From assembly GCA_934746715.1 (NCBI GenBank), contig CAKVFI010000002.1:271843-335842 (forward strand): DNA of 64,000 nt, in the 5' to 3' direction. Below are positions 35,630 to 44,641 of this stretch, one piece after another; positions within the stretch are counted from its first letter, which is position 1, and every line of letters starts with the position of its first letter. The stretch comes from an uncultured Clostridia bacterium (GTDB lineage: Bacteria > Bacillota > Clostridia > Christensenellales > UBA1242). Below the pieces are notes generated by a model. That model did not search any database. It was not told where the DNA came from and was given only the letters and a program-made list of their open reading frames with translations. Both the position numbers and the translations under genes were made by a program.

Positions 35630-36882
35630 TTGTTGTAAACTCCTTTTTTGCCAAGTTGGCGTTCAATCCTAATCAATTGGTTGTATTTTGCTACACGATC
35701 AGTTCTGCAAATTGAACCAGACTTAATTTGCCCAGCATCAACAGCAACTGCCAAATCTGCAATAAAAGTGTCTTCAGTTTCGCCACTTCGGTGAGATATG
35801 ATTGTTTTGTAGCCGTTTGCTTTGGCAAGGTTTATTGTTTCAAGTGTTTCGCTTAATGTGCCAATTTGGTTAAGTTTAATTAAAATTGCATTTGCAACAC
35901 CTTTTTTGATGCCTTCTGCCAAAATTTTTGGGTTTGTTACAAACACATCATCACCAACCAATTGAATTTTTTTGCCTAGTTTTTTTGTGATTTTAATCCA
36001 CCCGTCCCAATCGTTTTCACTCAATGGGTCTTCAATTGAAATGATGGGGTAGCGCTTGATTAAATCTGTGTACCAATCAATCATTTCGGCAGTGGTTTTT
36101 GTGCCTAACTTGCTTTTGTTGAGTTTATAAACTTTTGTTTTTTCGTTGTAAAATTCGCTTGCTGCAACGTCCAGCGCGATGGCAATATCAGTTTTTGGAG
36201 TGTAACCAGCGTTTTTGATTGCTTCAACAATTACTTCCAAAGGTTGTTCGTTGTTTTTAAAGTTTGGGGCAAAGCCACCTTCGTCACCAACAGCAGTTGG
36301 AAATTTAAGTTTTTTAAGCACTTTTTTAAGTTCCACAAAAGTTTCGCTTGCCATTTGCATTGCTTGAGCAAACGTTTTTGCGCCAACTGGAACAATCATA
36401 TATTCTTGAAAATCCACATTGCTATCGGCGTGAGCGCCACCATTGATGATGTTCATCATTGGAACTGGCAGGGTTGTGCCATTGCCCAAAGTTTTGAATA
36501 GTGGTTTGCCCTTGTTGATTGCATTTGCTCTTGCACAGGCAAGGCTAACCGACAAAATTGCGTTTGCACCCAAATTTGTTTTAAATTCTGTGCCATCTAA
36601 ATCTAGCATTGTTTGGTCAATTTTGTTTTGGTTTTCAACAGGTAGCCCAACAATATGTTTTGCAATAATTTTGTTTACATTGTTAACGGCTTTTGTTACG
36701 CCTTTGCCGTGAAAACGAGTGCCTCCATCACGGAGTTCAAGGGCTTCACGCTCGCCGGTTGATGCACCGCTTGGCACAATCGCTGTGGCTTTAACGCCGT
36801 TTTCAAGTGTAACTTCACATTCTACTGTTGGGTTAGCACGGCTGTCGATAACTTCATATGCTGTTATTTTTTTGATTTTCAT
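35626..36882 (-). CDS. eno: Enolase
   Basis: A 418-residue enolase (2-phosphoglycerate to phosphoenolpyruvate), a little shorter than the usual ~430. It has [36 protein letters not shown], the Mg ligand region [24 protein letters not shown], and the catalytic Lys/SHRSGETED block. Two short gaps relative to typical enolases fall in surface loops. TTGGAGGAA precedes the ATG. It is first gene of an operon with cmk. Confidence 0.97.
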   Translation of the reverse strand: MKIKKITAYEVIDSRANPTVECEVTLENGVKATAIVPSGASTGEREALELRDGGTRFHGKGVTKAVNNVNKIIAKHIVGLPVENQNKIDQTMLDLDGTEFKTNLGANAILSVSLACARANAINKGKPLFKTLGNGTTLPVPMMNIINGGAHADSNVDFQEYMIVPVGAKTFAQAMQMASETFVELKKVLKKLKFPTAVGDEGGFAPNFKNNEQPLEVIVEAIKNAGYTPKTDIAIALDVAASEFYNEKTKVYKLNKSKLGTKTTAEMIDWYTDLIKRYPIISIEDPLSENDWDGWIKITKKLGKKIQLVGDDVFVTNPKILAEGIKKGVANAILIKLNQIGTLSETLETINLAKANGYKTIISHRSGETEDTFIADLAVAVDAGQIKSGSICRTDRVAKYNQLIRIERQLGKKGVYNK

Positions 36883-37002
36883 TTATTCCTCCAAAACAAT
36901 GATATCACTTTTGATTTTTTTTTAAAAGCAAAAACAACTTTGTTTGATATTTTGATTGTTTGTTGATTTTTTTTGCATGCTATTAAATATGCCTTTTTGG
37001 TA

Positions 37003-37031
37003 TTGACATTTGGTTTGTTTTGTGTTATTAT
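37003..37031 (+). promoter_or_regulatory. Promoter of the WG-repeat gene
   Basis: TTGACA (37003-37008), a 17-nt spacer and TATTAT (37026-37031). The -35 is preceded by GGTA, as at three other promoters here. The divergent eno promoter is less clear (TTGCTT-N18-TGATAT on the minus strand). Confidence 0.65.
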
Positions 37032-37066
37032 CTCAACATAATTAATTTAATAAGGCGGTGGGTGAT

Positions 37067-37591
37067 ATGAAAATTGCAAAGCAAAACGAATATCAAATGC
37101 TTTTAAATGATAAAGATGAAGTTATTTTTCCACCAATAGCTTCGCTTATTGTTGACATTGGTGAAAATATGTTTGCGGTTAAGGTTGTTGATAAATTTGG
37201 AGTGATCGACAGCAAAGGCAAAACAATTTTACCTTTTAAATTTGACGATTATTCCAAATTTAGCCATGGGCTTGTGGTTATGGAACGTAATCAAACATTT
37301 TTGGTTTTCAACGCTGCTGGTTGGTTGATTTATAGAGATCCTTATGTTGATAGGCTTGGTGGCTTTGATGGGGAATATTTATACGCAACAAATTATGATG
37401 AAGACGAATTTACCCATGAACGTCAAACTGCTTTTGCAAAAATAAGGATAGAATCTATTAACAAACCAATGGATAATTATGAATACAACAAAAGGTTTTT
37501 GAAAGAAAAAACAGAAAATGAAAATATGACCGAAAAAGATAGAAAGGGTGTGAACTACTATCAACCATCATTCTTTGACTTGCAAAATTAA
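37067..37591 (+). CDS. WG-repeat-containing protein
   Basis: A 174-residue soluble protein. The ATG at 37067 follows AAGGCGGTGGGTG; a GTG 9 nt upstream is possible. Residues ~25-65 hold one WG-type repeat (KFGVIDSKGKTILPFKFDDY) and a second weaker repeat follows (VFNAAGWLIYRDPYVD). WG repeats form beta-propeller-like or binding modules of unknown role. The C-terminal third is charged and ends with YYQPSFFDLQN. It is monocistronic, with a terminator just downstream. Confidence 0.6.
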   Translation: MKIAKQNEYQMLLNDKDEVIFPPIASLIVDIGENMFAVKVVDKFGVIDSKGKTILPFKFDDYSKFSHGLVVMERNQTFLVFNAAGWLIYRDPYVDRLGGFDGEYLYATNYDEDEFTHERQTAFAKIRIESINKPMDNYEYNKRFLKEKTENENMTEKDRKGVNYYQPSFFDLQN

Positions 37592-37595
37592 AATT

Positions 37596-37626
37596 AAAAA
37601 CTCATCAAATTGGTGAGTTTTTTTTG
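37596..37626 (+). terminator. Intrinsic terminator after the WG-repeat gene
   Basis: AAACTCA and TGAGTTT pair around a 9-nt loop, followed by T residues. Confidence 0.75.
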
Positions 37627-37738
37627 TTAAAATTAAATTTTAATCATAGTTTTTACATTTTTTGTAAGAAAAATATTAATTTTTATTTTTTATGGAATTG
37701 ATTTTTTGTTGTTTACTTTAATAAATTTTTCTTTACGT

Positions 37739-37767
37739 TTTACAAAATCAATAAAATATGGTAATAT
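37739..37767 (+). promoter_or_regulatory. Promoter of recX, predicted leaderless
   Basis: TTTACA (37739-37744), a 17-nt spacer and TAATAT (37762-37767), exactly 6 nt before the ATG at 37774. Confidence 0.65.
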
Positions 37768-37773
37768 GAACAT

Positions 37774-38385
37774 ATGGAAATTTATTCATTAAAATTAAAG
37801 TCAAGCAAAAACACAAATATTTTTGTATTGTCAACCAGTGTTGGAGAAGTGCAAATTCATAGTGATATTATTGTTAAATATGGGTTGGCTGTTGGAGAGT
37901 TTGATGATGCAAAATTTGAACTTGCAAAACAAGAAAGTGACCAAATAATCGCGCTTAATTTAGTTACAAAATTTTTGTCATCAAGCATGAAAACAGAAAA
38001 ACAAATTAAGGATTATCTTTACAAAAAGGAATTTAAATACAAAACCATTAATTTGGTTGTTGAAAAACTTAAAGAATACAAACTTGTTGATGACAAAATT
38101 TTTGCAAATTATTACATAAAATCAAATCCAAATTTTAGTGCAAACAAATTAAAACAAAAGTTGTTTTTGTTTGGAGTTTCAAAAAATATTGTTGAAGAAG
38201 TTTTGCAGGATTTTGATGATTTTGAAGGCTGCCAAAAATCTGCAACAAAGTTTTTGAAAAACAAAATATTAGACCAAAAAACAAAAGAAAAATTAATTAG
38301 ACATTTAATGAGCAAGGGCTACAATTGGAACGAAATAAATAAAGTTTTAAATAATTTAAATTTTGAAACTGAATATTATGAATAA
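37774..38385 (+). CDS. recX: Regulatory protein RecX
   Basis: A 203-residue protein of normal RecX size made of three-helix repeats. The family pattern is visible as LVTKFLSSSMKTEKQIKDYL, LVDDKIFANYYIKSNPN and LFGVSKNIVEEVLQDF. RecX binds RecA filaments and limits recombination. recA is not in the window. The gene has no ribosome binding site; the upstream promoter predicts a leaderless mRNA. acpS follows after 119 nt of AT-rich sequence with its own ribosome binding site. Confidence 0.88.
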   Translation: MEIYSLKLKSSKNTNIFVLSTSVGEVQIHSDIIVKYGLAVGEFDDAKFELAKQESDQIIALNLVTKFLSSSMKTEKQIKDYLYKKEFKYKTINLVVEKLKEYKLVDDKIFANYYIKSNPNFSANKLKQKLFLFGVSKNIVEEVLQDFDDFEGCQKSATKFLKNKILDQKTKEKLIRHLMSKGYNWNEINKVLNNLNFETEYYE

Positions 38386-38504
38386 ATAACTGTTAAAAAA
38401 ATTTAAAAAATAAAATTAAATTATTAAAAAAACGGCAAAAAATACATAAAAAATATTAAAAAAATGGCATTTTTATTAAAATTATTTAAATTTTTGGAGA
38501 AAAT

Positions 38505-38846
38505 ATGATTGGAATTGATTTGGAAAATATATCTAGATTTGAACATTTAACAGATGAAGGAATAAAAAGAATTTTTACTGAAAACGAAATTAAATATGCA
38601 AAAGAATATGAAAATTTTTTGGAGCATTTAACTGGTTTTTTTTGTGTTAAAGAAGCGTTTGTAAAAGCGATAGATGAAAGCATTGATTATTTGCAAATTG
38701 AAGTTTTGCACAAAGAAACCGGCAAGCCATATATCAATGAAACTCATTTTATAAGAAGGCTTATGCGTGAAAAATTTTTGAATAAAATTGATGTTAGCAT
38801 TTCCCATTGCAAGCAATTTTCAACTGCTGTTGTTGAAATTGAATAA
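38505..38846 (+). CDS. acpS: Holo-[acyl-carrier-protein] synthase
   Basis: A 113-residue phosphopantetheinyl transferase of standard AcpS length that activates acyl carrier protein. It has MIGIDLENISRFE (Mg-binding Asp), FTENEIKYAKEYEN and FFCVKEAFVKAI, equivalent to the F-A-x-KEAF-KA motif, and ISHCKQFSTAVVEIE (usually SISHt.. AxAxVV) at the end. TTTGGAGAA precedes the ATG. It is followed by a shared terminator. Confidence 0.92.
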   Translation: MIGIDLENISRFEHLTDEGIKRIFTENEIKYAKEYENFLEHLTGFFCVKEAFVKAIDESIDYLQIEVLHKETGKPYINETHFIRRLMREKFLNKIDVSISHCKQFSTAVVEIE

Positions 38847-38965
38847 TTAAAAAAATTTTGATTGAAATTTGGAAAACTTAAAACAATTTTTTGTTAATAA
38901 ATTTGTTAATAAAATTGTTGATTTGAAAAAAAGATTTTTAGCAAAAATATTAAAATAAAGATAAT

Positions 38966-38999
38966 AAAAAAAGAAAGGTTTTTGAGCCTTTCTTTTTTG
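38966..38999. terminator. Bidirectional terminator between acpS and ileS
   Basis: AAAGAAAGG and CCTTTCTTT pair around an 8-nt loop, flanked by A-run and T-run. Confidence 0.8.
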
Positions 39000-39011
39000 T
39001 TGATTTTTTAA

Positions 39012-42000
39012 TTATCTTGCCATTTTTATTGTGATTTGTTCATCGCCAATTTCAATTGTGTTTTCTGCCTCTGGCTTTGCAACTGGTGCAATGTTCACAA
39101 TCAAAAGTTCTGCTTTGATTTTGTTTTGATAGGTGTTTAAAATTTCTGTTAAATCTGTGCCTGTTGTTTTAAATTCAACATTAATGCGGTCGTCAACATT
39201 AAAGTTGGCATCTTTACGCATAACTTGGCATGCGCGGATAAGTTCGCGTGCCAAACCTTCAAGCATCAAATTACGGTCAAGTGTAACATCAAGCACAACT
39301 GTGATGTCATTTTCGTTGGCAATAACAAATTCATCTTTTGCTTTGGTTGAAAGTGTGAAGAGTTCTGGGCTTAAATTTGCAAATTCTTGGATTGTTACGC
39401 TGCCAGATTTAAAGCTTGCAACATATTTTGACATTTCATCGTCAGTTGCATTAACAAGGTAGTTTTTAACTTTTTGAACATCGCCTTTAAGCACTGCGCC
39501 GGCCTTGCGAAAATCAAGGTTTAAAAGTTCGATGTTGAACTTGCTGTTGTCGTGTTCCATAACCACATTTTTAATGTTAAGTTCGCTTTCAATAATGTCG
39601 CGATAAAGGTCAACAGCTTCGGCAACCAACTTGTTGCCATTAATAAACATAGTTTTGAGTGGTTGTTTAACTTTAATTTGATTTTCGTTTCTCAACTTGC
39701 TTGCCATGGTGAAAATTTCACGCACAATGTCAGTTTTGATGGTGTAACCATTGTCTTCAACTTTAAATTCGGCAATATTAAAGCCGTTTAAAGCAACACT
39801 TTCTGCTGCGTTTTTGTCCAATTCGCGCACTGCGTTTTGCCAAATGTATTCACTGATAAATGGCACAATTGGGAACATTGCCATAGCAATATTTTTAAGG
39901 GCATAATGAAGGCAGAAATATGCGTTCATTGTGTCAAAATTGTTTTCGCTTTTATAAAATCTGCGGCGGTTGTTGCGGATATACCAATTGGTAAGTTCAT
40001 CCACAAGCAATTCAAAATCTTTGCTTACTCCGCCAAAATCTTGGTTGGTGTAGCACTTGTTTGCATTTGCAGTAAACTCGTTAACACGGTTGATGAGCCA
40101 TTTGTCCATAAATGTCAATTTGTTTTGGTCTGGCACAAAGTTTGTTAAATCAGGTTTGTCAATCACGGCGTAAGTGTTTAAGAATACATAAGCGTTCCAA
40201 AGCCCTAACAATTTGCGTTTTACTTCATCGCAAGTGTCTCGCCCAAACTTAACATCGTTGATAAGTGGGGTTGCAACAAAGTTGTAACGAATAATATCTG
40301 CGCCAATTTCTTTAAATGCTGTGTCAAGAGGAATGTTGTTTGGACTGGATTTTGAAAGTTTTTTGCCTTCTTGGTCAAGCAGCATTGGGGTGGTTGCAAT
40401 CTTTTTGTATGGTGCTTTGCCAGTGAGCACAACGCTCATAACCAGCAAACTGTAGAACCACAAACGAATTTGCTCTTTGCCTTCGATAACACATTCAATT
40501 GGGAAGTTCTTTTCAAAGAAAGATTTGTCATCAAAATAATGTTTTGTGCTGAATGGAGTGATGCCAGCGTCCAACCAGCAGTCGCCAACCTCTTTGATAC
40601 GGCTAACTTTTGCGCCACAATGTGGACAATTGATTTGAATTTTGTCAATGTAAGGGCGGTGCAAGTGTGGCAAAGCGTCAACTTCTTTTTCACTTGACAA
40701 CTTTTTAAATTCGTCCAAACTGCCAACAATGGTTAATTTGCCACAATTTTGGCAAGGGTAGAAAGGCAATGGCAAGCCATAATAACGGGAACGAGAGATT
40801 GCCCAGTCGCCCATATTGTTAAGCCAATCTAGCATACGTTTTTTCATGAAATCTGGTTGGAATTCAACCGGTTCAATTGCAGCAATCAATTGTGGGCGCA
40901 ATTCGTCCATTTTGATAACCCATTGGTCTACCAAACGGAACAAAAGTGGGTTTTTACATCTCCAACAGTGTGGATAACTGTGTGTGTATTTGTGAGTGTA
41001 GTAAAGTTTGTTTGCCTTTTTCATCAAATCAAACACAAAATCACGAGTTTCATCGCAGTTTGCGTTTTTGCCAGCAAATATGCCAAAATTGTCATAATAT
41101 ATGCCAGATTCATTGATTGGACAAACTTGTTTTAAGCCCAAACTTTTGCCAAGTTCAAAGTCTGCATCACCACAACCTGGTGCAATGTGAACAGCACCAG
41201 TACCTTCAGTTTTTTCAACCAAATCCCAAGCAACAATTTTGTGCTCAAATTGTTGTTCTTCAAGGTCTGGAAAGCAGGTTTCATATGTCAAACCAACAAG
41301 GTCAGCACCTTTGACAGTTTTAACTATTTCCACAACGTCATCTTTAAGCACTTTCATAAGGTCAGCACAGACAATCAAATTGCGGGTTTGTGATTTTACT
41401 TTTACAATATTGTAATCAAATTCAGGGTTAACAGCAATGGCAACATTGGCGGTTAATGTCCATGGGGTGGTTGTCCAAACCAACATGTCGTTGTTTGTGC
41501 CAACTATTGGACATTTAAAGAATATCGCAAGGCAGGTGTCGTTTTGATAAGCATCAGCATCGCTCATTTCGTGGTCGCTAATGCTTGTTCCGCACCTTGT
41601 ACACCAACGCATAATGCGGTGGCTGTTTGCAATGTAACCCTTTTCTTGACACTTTTTCAAGAAATACCAAATTGTTGTGATGTTGTTGTCGCTGTTGGTG
41701 TAATAACTGTCGTCCCAGTTCATCCATTGCCCAAGGCGGATTGAACTTTTGGTTTGAAGTGCAGAGTACTTGTCCACAGTGTTCATACATTCTGCAACAA
41801 ATTTGTCAATCCCATATGTTTCAATGTCCTTTTTGCTGTTAAGCCCAAGTTCACGCTCAACACGAAGTTCAACAGGCAAGCCGTGAGCATCAAAACCATT
41901 TTGGAAATGCTCATCATAGCCTTTAAGTGCTGCAAATTTAATCATTGCATCTTTAAAGGTGCGGTTGTAAGCGTGGTGCAAACCCATAATGTAGTTTGCG

Positions 42001-42146
42001 GTTATTGGACCATCAAGAGTGGCAAAATATTTGCCTGTTTGTTTGTTTTTTGCTTTCATTTTTGCAAAAACATCATTGTCTTGCCAAAATTTAAGCATTT
42101 CCTCTTCCATTGCAACATAATTCAAATTGCCTTGTTCTTTTTTCAT
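39012..42146 (-). CDS. ileS: Isoleucyl-tRNA synthetase (variant HIGH motif)
   Basis: A 1044-residue class I synthetase charging tRNA-Ile. The HIGH region reads GPITANYIMGLHHAYNRTFK (residues 46-65), the HHAxxR variant also known in some bacterial and type 2 IleRS. GFDAHGLPVELRVERELG, RWCTRCGTSISDHEM, the Trp/Asp-rich LVWTTTPWTLTANVA editing-domain entry, KKLSKSSPNN (KMSKS, near 594) and a long C-terminal domain follow. AAGGAGA precedes the ATG. Its expression appears controlled by the leader peptide attenuator at 42173-42291. Confidence 0.93.
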   Translation of the reverse strand: MKKEQGNLNYVAMEEEMLKFWQDNDVFAKMKAKNKQTGKYFATLDGPITANYIMGLHHAYNRTFKDAMIKFAALKGYDEHFQNGFDAHGLPVELRVERELGLNSKKDIETYGIDKFVAECMNTVDKYSALQTKSSIRLGQWMNWDDSYYTNSDNNITTIWYFLKKCQEKGYIANSHRIMRWCTRCGTSISDHEMSDADAYQNDTCLAIFFKCPIVGTNNDMLVWTTTPWTLTANVAIAVNPEFDYNIVKVKSQTRNLIVCADLMKVLKDDVVEIVKTVKGADLVGLTYETCFPDLEEQQFEHKIVAWDLVEKTEGTGAVHIAPGCGDADFELGKSLGLKQVCPINESGIYYDNFGIFAGKNANCDETRDFVFDLMKKANKLYYTHKYTHSYPHCWRCKNPLLFRLVDQWVIKMDELRPQLIAAIEPVEFQPDFMKKRMLDWLNNMGDWAISRSRYYGLPLPFYPCQNCGKLTIVGSLDEFKKLSSEKEVDALPHLHRPYIDKIQINCPHCGAKVSRIKEVGDCWLDAGITPFSTKHYFDDKSFFEKNFPIECVIEGKEQIRLWFYSLLVMSVVLTGKAPYKKIATTPMLLDQEGKKLSKSSPNNIPLDTAFKEIGADIIRYNFVATPLINDVKFGRDTCDEVKRKLLGLWNAYVFLNTYAVIDKPDLTNFVPDQNKLTFMDKWLINRVNEFTANANKCYTNQDFGGVSKDFELLVDELTNWYIRNNRRRFYKSENNFDTMNAYFCLHYALKNIAMAMFPIVPFISEYIWQNAVRELDKNAAESVALNGFNIAEFKVEDNGYTIKTDIVREIFTMASKLRNENQIKVKQPLKTMFINGNKLVAEAVDLYRDIIESELNIKNVVMEHDNSKFNIELLNLDFRKAGAVLKGDVQKVKNYLVNATDDEMSKYVASFKSGSVTIQEFANLSPELFTLSTKAKDEFVIANENDITVVLDVTLDRNLMLEGLARELIRACQVMRKDANFNVDDRINVEFKTTGTDLTEILNTYQNKIKAELLIVNIAPVAKPEAENTIEIGDEQITIKMAR

Positions 42147-42172
42147 AAAATCTCCTTTGGTTTTGTTTTTTT

Positions 42173-42220
42173 AAAAAAATGCCAGCGTTAATGCTGACAT
42201 TTTTAAAACAGCAAAACGCT
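42173..42220 (-). promoter_or_regulatory. Attenuator of ileS: terminator and mutually exclusive antiterminator
   Basis: Minus-strand RNA order: AGCGTTTTGCTG (42220-42209, region 2) starts 2 nt after the leader stop codon. AAATGTCAGC (42202-42193) and GCTGGCATTT (42186-42177) form a 10-bp terminator stem with a 6-nt loop and a 7-T tail. Alternatively region 2 pairs with CAGC (42196-42193) and AACGCT (42189-42184), giving a 10-bp antiterminator that removes the terminator. Region 1 in the leader ORF, AGCAAAA (42252-42246), can pair with TTTTGCT of region 2. The ileS ribosome binding site lies just beyond the terminator. Confidence 0.8.
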
Positions 42221-42222
42221 TT

Positions 42223-42291
42223 CTACATCTTGATTGGTAGAATAATTTTGCTAATAATAATTACTGCGAAAATAAACGACAATATTCCCAT
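42223..42291 (-). CDS. ileS leader peptide rich in isoleucine
   Basis: A 22-codon ORF reading MGILSFIFAVIIIS and then KIILPIKM, with 8 Ile codons, including three consecutive (11-13) and two consecutive (16-17). It starts 9 nt after a consensus -10 element and stops (TAG) just before the antiterminator region. With isoleucyl-tRNA scarce, a ribosome stalling at codons 11-17 would cover region 1 and free region 2 to form the antiterminator. With isoleucyl-tRNA plentiful it would reach the stop codon, cover region 2, and let the terminator form. This is the classical amino-acid attenuation logic. Function is inferred from sequence alone. Confidence 0.75.
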   Translation of the reverse strand: MGILSFIFAVIIISKIILPIKM

Positions 42292-42300
42292 AATGTCCTT

Positions 42301-42329
42301 ATTATATATAATAGGTTCCGTTTTGTCAA
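42301..42329 (-). promoter_or_regulatory. Promoter of the ileS leader
   Basis: On the minus strand TTGACA (42324-42329), a 17-nt spacer and TATAAT (42301-42306): full consensus. The leader peptide ATG begins 9 nt after the -10. Confidence 0.85.
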
Positions 42330-42347
42330 TTGATTTAAAAACCAAAT

Positions 42348-43013
42348 TTAAATTTGCCAGTTGATTGGTTTAACTCCATTTGAAGCCAAAAATTGATTGC
42401 ATTTGCTAAAATGTTTGCAACCAAAAAAACCATTGTAAGCCGAAAATGGACTTGGGTGGGCAGCTTGTAAAATCAAATGATTTGGGTTGTTGAGTAGTGG
42501 CAAAAAACTTTTTGCGTGATTGCCCCAAAGCATAAACACAATTGGCTGATTTTGTTGGTTTAAAATTTCAATAACCTGTTTTGTAAAAGTGTGCCACAAT
42601 TCGTTTGCATGGCTGGCAGGCTGGTGCGCGACAACCGTCAAACTGGTGTTCAAAAGCACAACACCTTGGCGTGCCCATGGGGTTAAATCTGTGCTATCAC
42701 TCATTGTCAAGCCCAAATCGTTGTGAATTTCTTTAAAAATGTTTTTTAGGCTTGGTTGCGGCGTGCCGTTGTGACAACTAAAAGCCAATCCGTGTGCCTG
42801 ACCTTCCGTGTGATAAGGGTCTTGCCCAATGATAACCACTTTAACTTGATTTATTGGCACAAAATTGAGCGCATTAAATATCTCTGCCTTTGGTGGATAT
42901 ATTGTTTTTGTTGCATATTCTTGGTTCAACCAATTGAAAAGTTTGTGTTTGTATTCGCTATCAAATTTTGGAGCAAGGGCGTCACTCCAACTTTTTTCCA
43001 TAATGTAATCCAT
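42348..43013 (-). CDS. ung: Uracil-DNA glycosylase
   Basis: A 221-residue family 1 UDG that removes uracil from DNA. It has VIIGQDPYHTEGQAHGLAFS (catalytic Asp and water-activating motif), LLNTSLTV (uracil-binding Asn), FMLWGNHAKSF and AAHPSPFSAYNGFFG (the HPSP DNA-intercalation loop). The start at MDYIMEK is chosen because the promoter TTGCTT (43043-43048)-N17-TACAAT (43020-43025) ends exactly 6 nt before it. Upstream in-frame codons would lie before transcription starts. It has no ribosome binding site and is predicted leaderless. Confidence 0.95.
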   Translation of the reverse strand: MDYIMEKSWSDALAPKFDSEYKHKLFNWLNQEYATKTIYPPKAEIFNALNFVPINQVKVVIIGQDPYHTEGQAHGLAFSCHNGTPQPSLKNIFKEIHNDLGLTMSDSTDLTPWARQGVVLLNTSLTVVAHQPASHANELWHTFTKQVIEILNQQNQPIVFMLWGNHAKSFLPLLNNPNHLILQAAHPSPFSAYNGFFGCKHFSKCNQFLASNGVKPINWQI

Positions 43014-43253
43014 AAAATTATTGTAACATATTTTAAACATCAAAGCAAATTTTTGGTTTTGATATTTGCAAAATTTAAAAAGTACTTTCAAACATGATTG
43101 ATAAGATACACTCAATGTTTTCAACATCTCAGTATGACAAAGTAAATTATTTAAATAGGCACACTTGAGCACTTTGTGTTTTGCTATATGAGTTCGTAAA
43201 CTCGCATTCATATATCTCAAACACTTTGTGTTTTCAGTATGTCAGTGGAACAA
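43014..43253. repeat. Intergenic region with short repeats between ung and glmM
   Basis: CACTTTGTGTTTT occurs twice (near 43171 and 43217), each beside a copy of the minus-strand motif CATACTGA with flanking A-rich sequence (near 43131 and 43237). A GAGTT/AACTC hairpin with outer ATATGA/TCATAT arms lies between. It looks like a decayed dispersed intergenic repeat. No ORF is supported. Confidence 0.35.
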
Positions 43254-44528
43254 CTAGTGCTTTGTGATTGCTTTGCAAAGGGCAACCAAAGTGGAAAGCA
43301 TTTTGTTTGCTTTTGCTTTGTCTTTATGCTCAACAAACACACGCAAAACAGGTTCGGTTCCGCTGGGGCGAATAATTATGCGCGCACCATCGCGAGTGTA
43401 TTTGTCTATCATCATTTTGATGTTTTGAGTTTGTTTAAAAGGTTTGGTTAAATTTAAATTTGCTTTTGCCATGGCATATTCGTTGTAATCTGTTAAAAGT
43501 TGGTTAAAATCCAAATTTGTTAAGTTTAAAATATTCATTAAACAAATTGCTGTTAAAATGCCGTCGCCGGTGTTGGTGTATTTTTTTATTATGATATGTC
43601 CGCTATCTTCACCGCCCAACATCGATTTGATTTTTTTCATTTGTTGATATATAAATTTGTCACCAACAGGGGTGCGCATTAAACTGATGTTGCGATTTTT
43701 AACCGCATCTTGCAATGCGGAATTTGTGTTTACAGTGCCAACGATTGTTGAGTTAAAACTTACAAAAAACTTTGAAAGGATAAACAAAATTTTGTCGCCA
43801 TCAATCACAGAGCCAAACTTGTCAACAGCAATAATGCGGTCGGCATCGCCATCAAAAGCAAAGCCAACAAGCCCTTTTTGACGACATAATGAGGACAAAA
43901 CTTCAATATGTGTGCAACCAGCATTTTCATTTATATTGTTGCCATTTGGGTTGCAATTGACAAGTTTTGTGCTGGCAAAAACTTGCCTTGCAATGTCACT
44001 TGCACCGCCATTTGCACAATCAATTATGCAAGGGTAGTTGCACTTTTTTATATTTTTTAACATTGAAATATAATCATTTTTTAATTGTGGACAGTTTGTG
44101 CTTTGTGCGTAATTAATTTTAAGTTTTTTTGTTTTGTCCATATATAATTCGATTTCTGCTTCAAAGGCGTCTGCAACTTTTTCACCGTCAGTGTTAAAAA
44201 ATTTAAGCCCATTATATTCCTTTGGATTGTGGGAAGCGGATATCATAAGTCCAAGTGGAAAATTGTTTTTGCGAGTTACGTAGGCAAGGCATGGGCTTGT
44301 GCATCTGCCAATGTTGTGAGTTTCCACACCATATTTAAGCAAAACTGAATTTAAAACCGCAAATATGTAATGAGAAGTGATGCGAGAATCGTTGCCAACA
44401 ACAATCTTTTTTGGCAGATAATGTTTGTTTAGATAACAAACAATTGCTTTGCCAAGTTTTTTTATTAGATTTTCGTTAATTTTTTTGCCAACCACACCGC
44501 GAATGCCGTCTGTTCCAAAATATTTCAT
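43254..44528 (-). CDS. glmM: Phosphoglucosamine mutase
   Basis: A 424-residue phosphohexomutase, a little shorter than the usual ~445. It converts glucosamine-6-phosphate to glucosamine-1-phosphate for cell-wall synthesis. It begins FGTDGIRGVVG, has GLMISASHNPKEYNG with the phospho-Ser, the Mg site AFDGDADRII, GGEDSGH for sugar specificity and IIRPSGTEPVLRVF for the phosphate. The promoter TTGACA (44558-44563)-N17-ATAAAA (44535-44540) ends exactly 6 nt before the ATG and there is no ribosome binding site, so the mRNA is predicted leaderless. lgt is divergent. Confidence 0.93.
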   Translation of the reverse strand: MKYFGTDGIRGVVGKKINENLIKKLGKAIVCYLNKHYLPKKIVVGNDSRITSHYIFAVLNSVLLKYGVETHNIGRCTSPCLAYVTRKNNFPLGLMISASHNPKEYNGLKFFNTDGEKVADAFEAEIELYMDKTKKLKINYAQSTNCPQLKNDYISMLKNIKKCNYPCIIDCANGGASDIARQVFASTKLVNCNPNGNNINENAGCTHIEVLSSLCRQKGLVGFAFDGDADRIIAVDKFGSVIDGDKILFILSKFFVSFNSTIVGTVNTNSALQDAVKNRNISLMRTPVGDKFIYQQMKKIKSMLGGEDSGHIIIKKYTNTGDGILTAICLMNILNLTNLDFNQLLTDYNEYAMAKANLNLTKPFKQTQNIKMMIDKYTRDGARIIIRPSGTEPVLRVFVEHKDKAKANKMLSTLVALCKAITKH

Positions 44529-44607
44529 AATAGTTTTTATGTTAAATTTTGTTTAATTGTCAAACTTGGTAAAATTTTGTTCTATTTGGTGGTGGAGCGG
44601 ATTTTAG

Positions 44608-44635
44608 TTGATTTTTAATTGCAAATTGTTATAAT
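44608..44635 (+). promoter_or_regulatory. Promoter of the lgt operon, predicted leaderless
   Basis: TTGATT (44608-44613), a 16-nt spacer and consensus TATAAT (44630-44635), exactly 6 nt before the lgt ATG. Confidence 0.7.
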
Positions 44636-44641
44636 AATTGT

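Noticed and set aside
42147..42347. T-box riboswitch upstream of ileS
   Set aside because: No AGGGTGGNACCGCG-type element or specifier loop is present; the leader-peptide attenuator explains the terminator.
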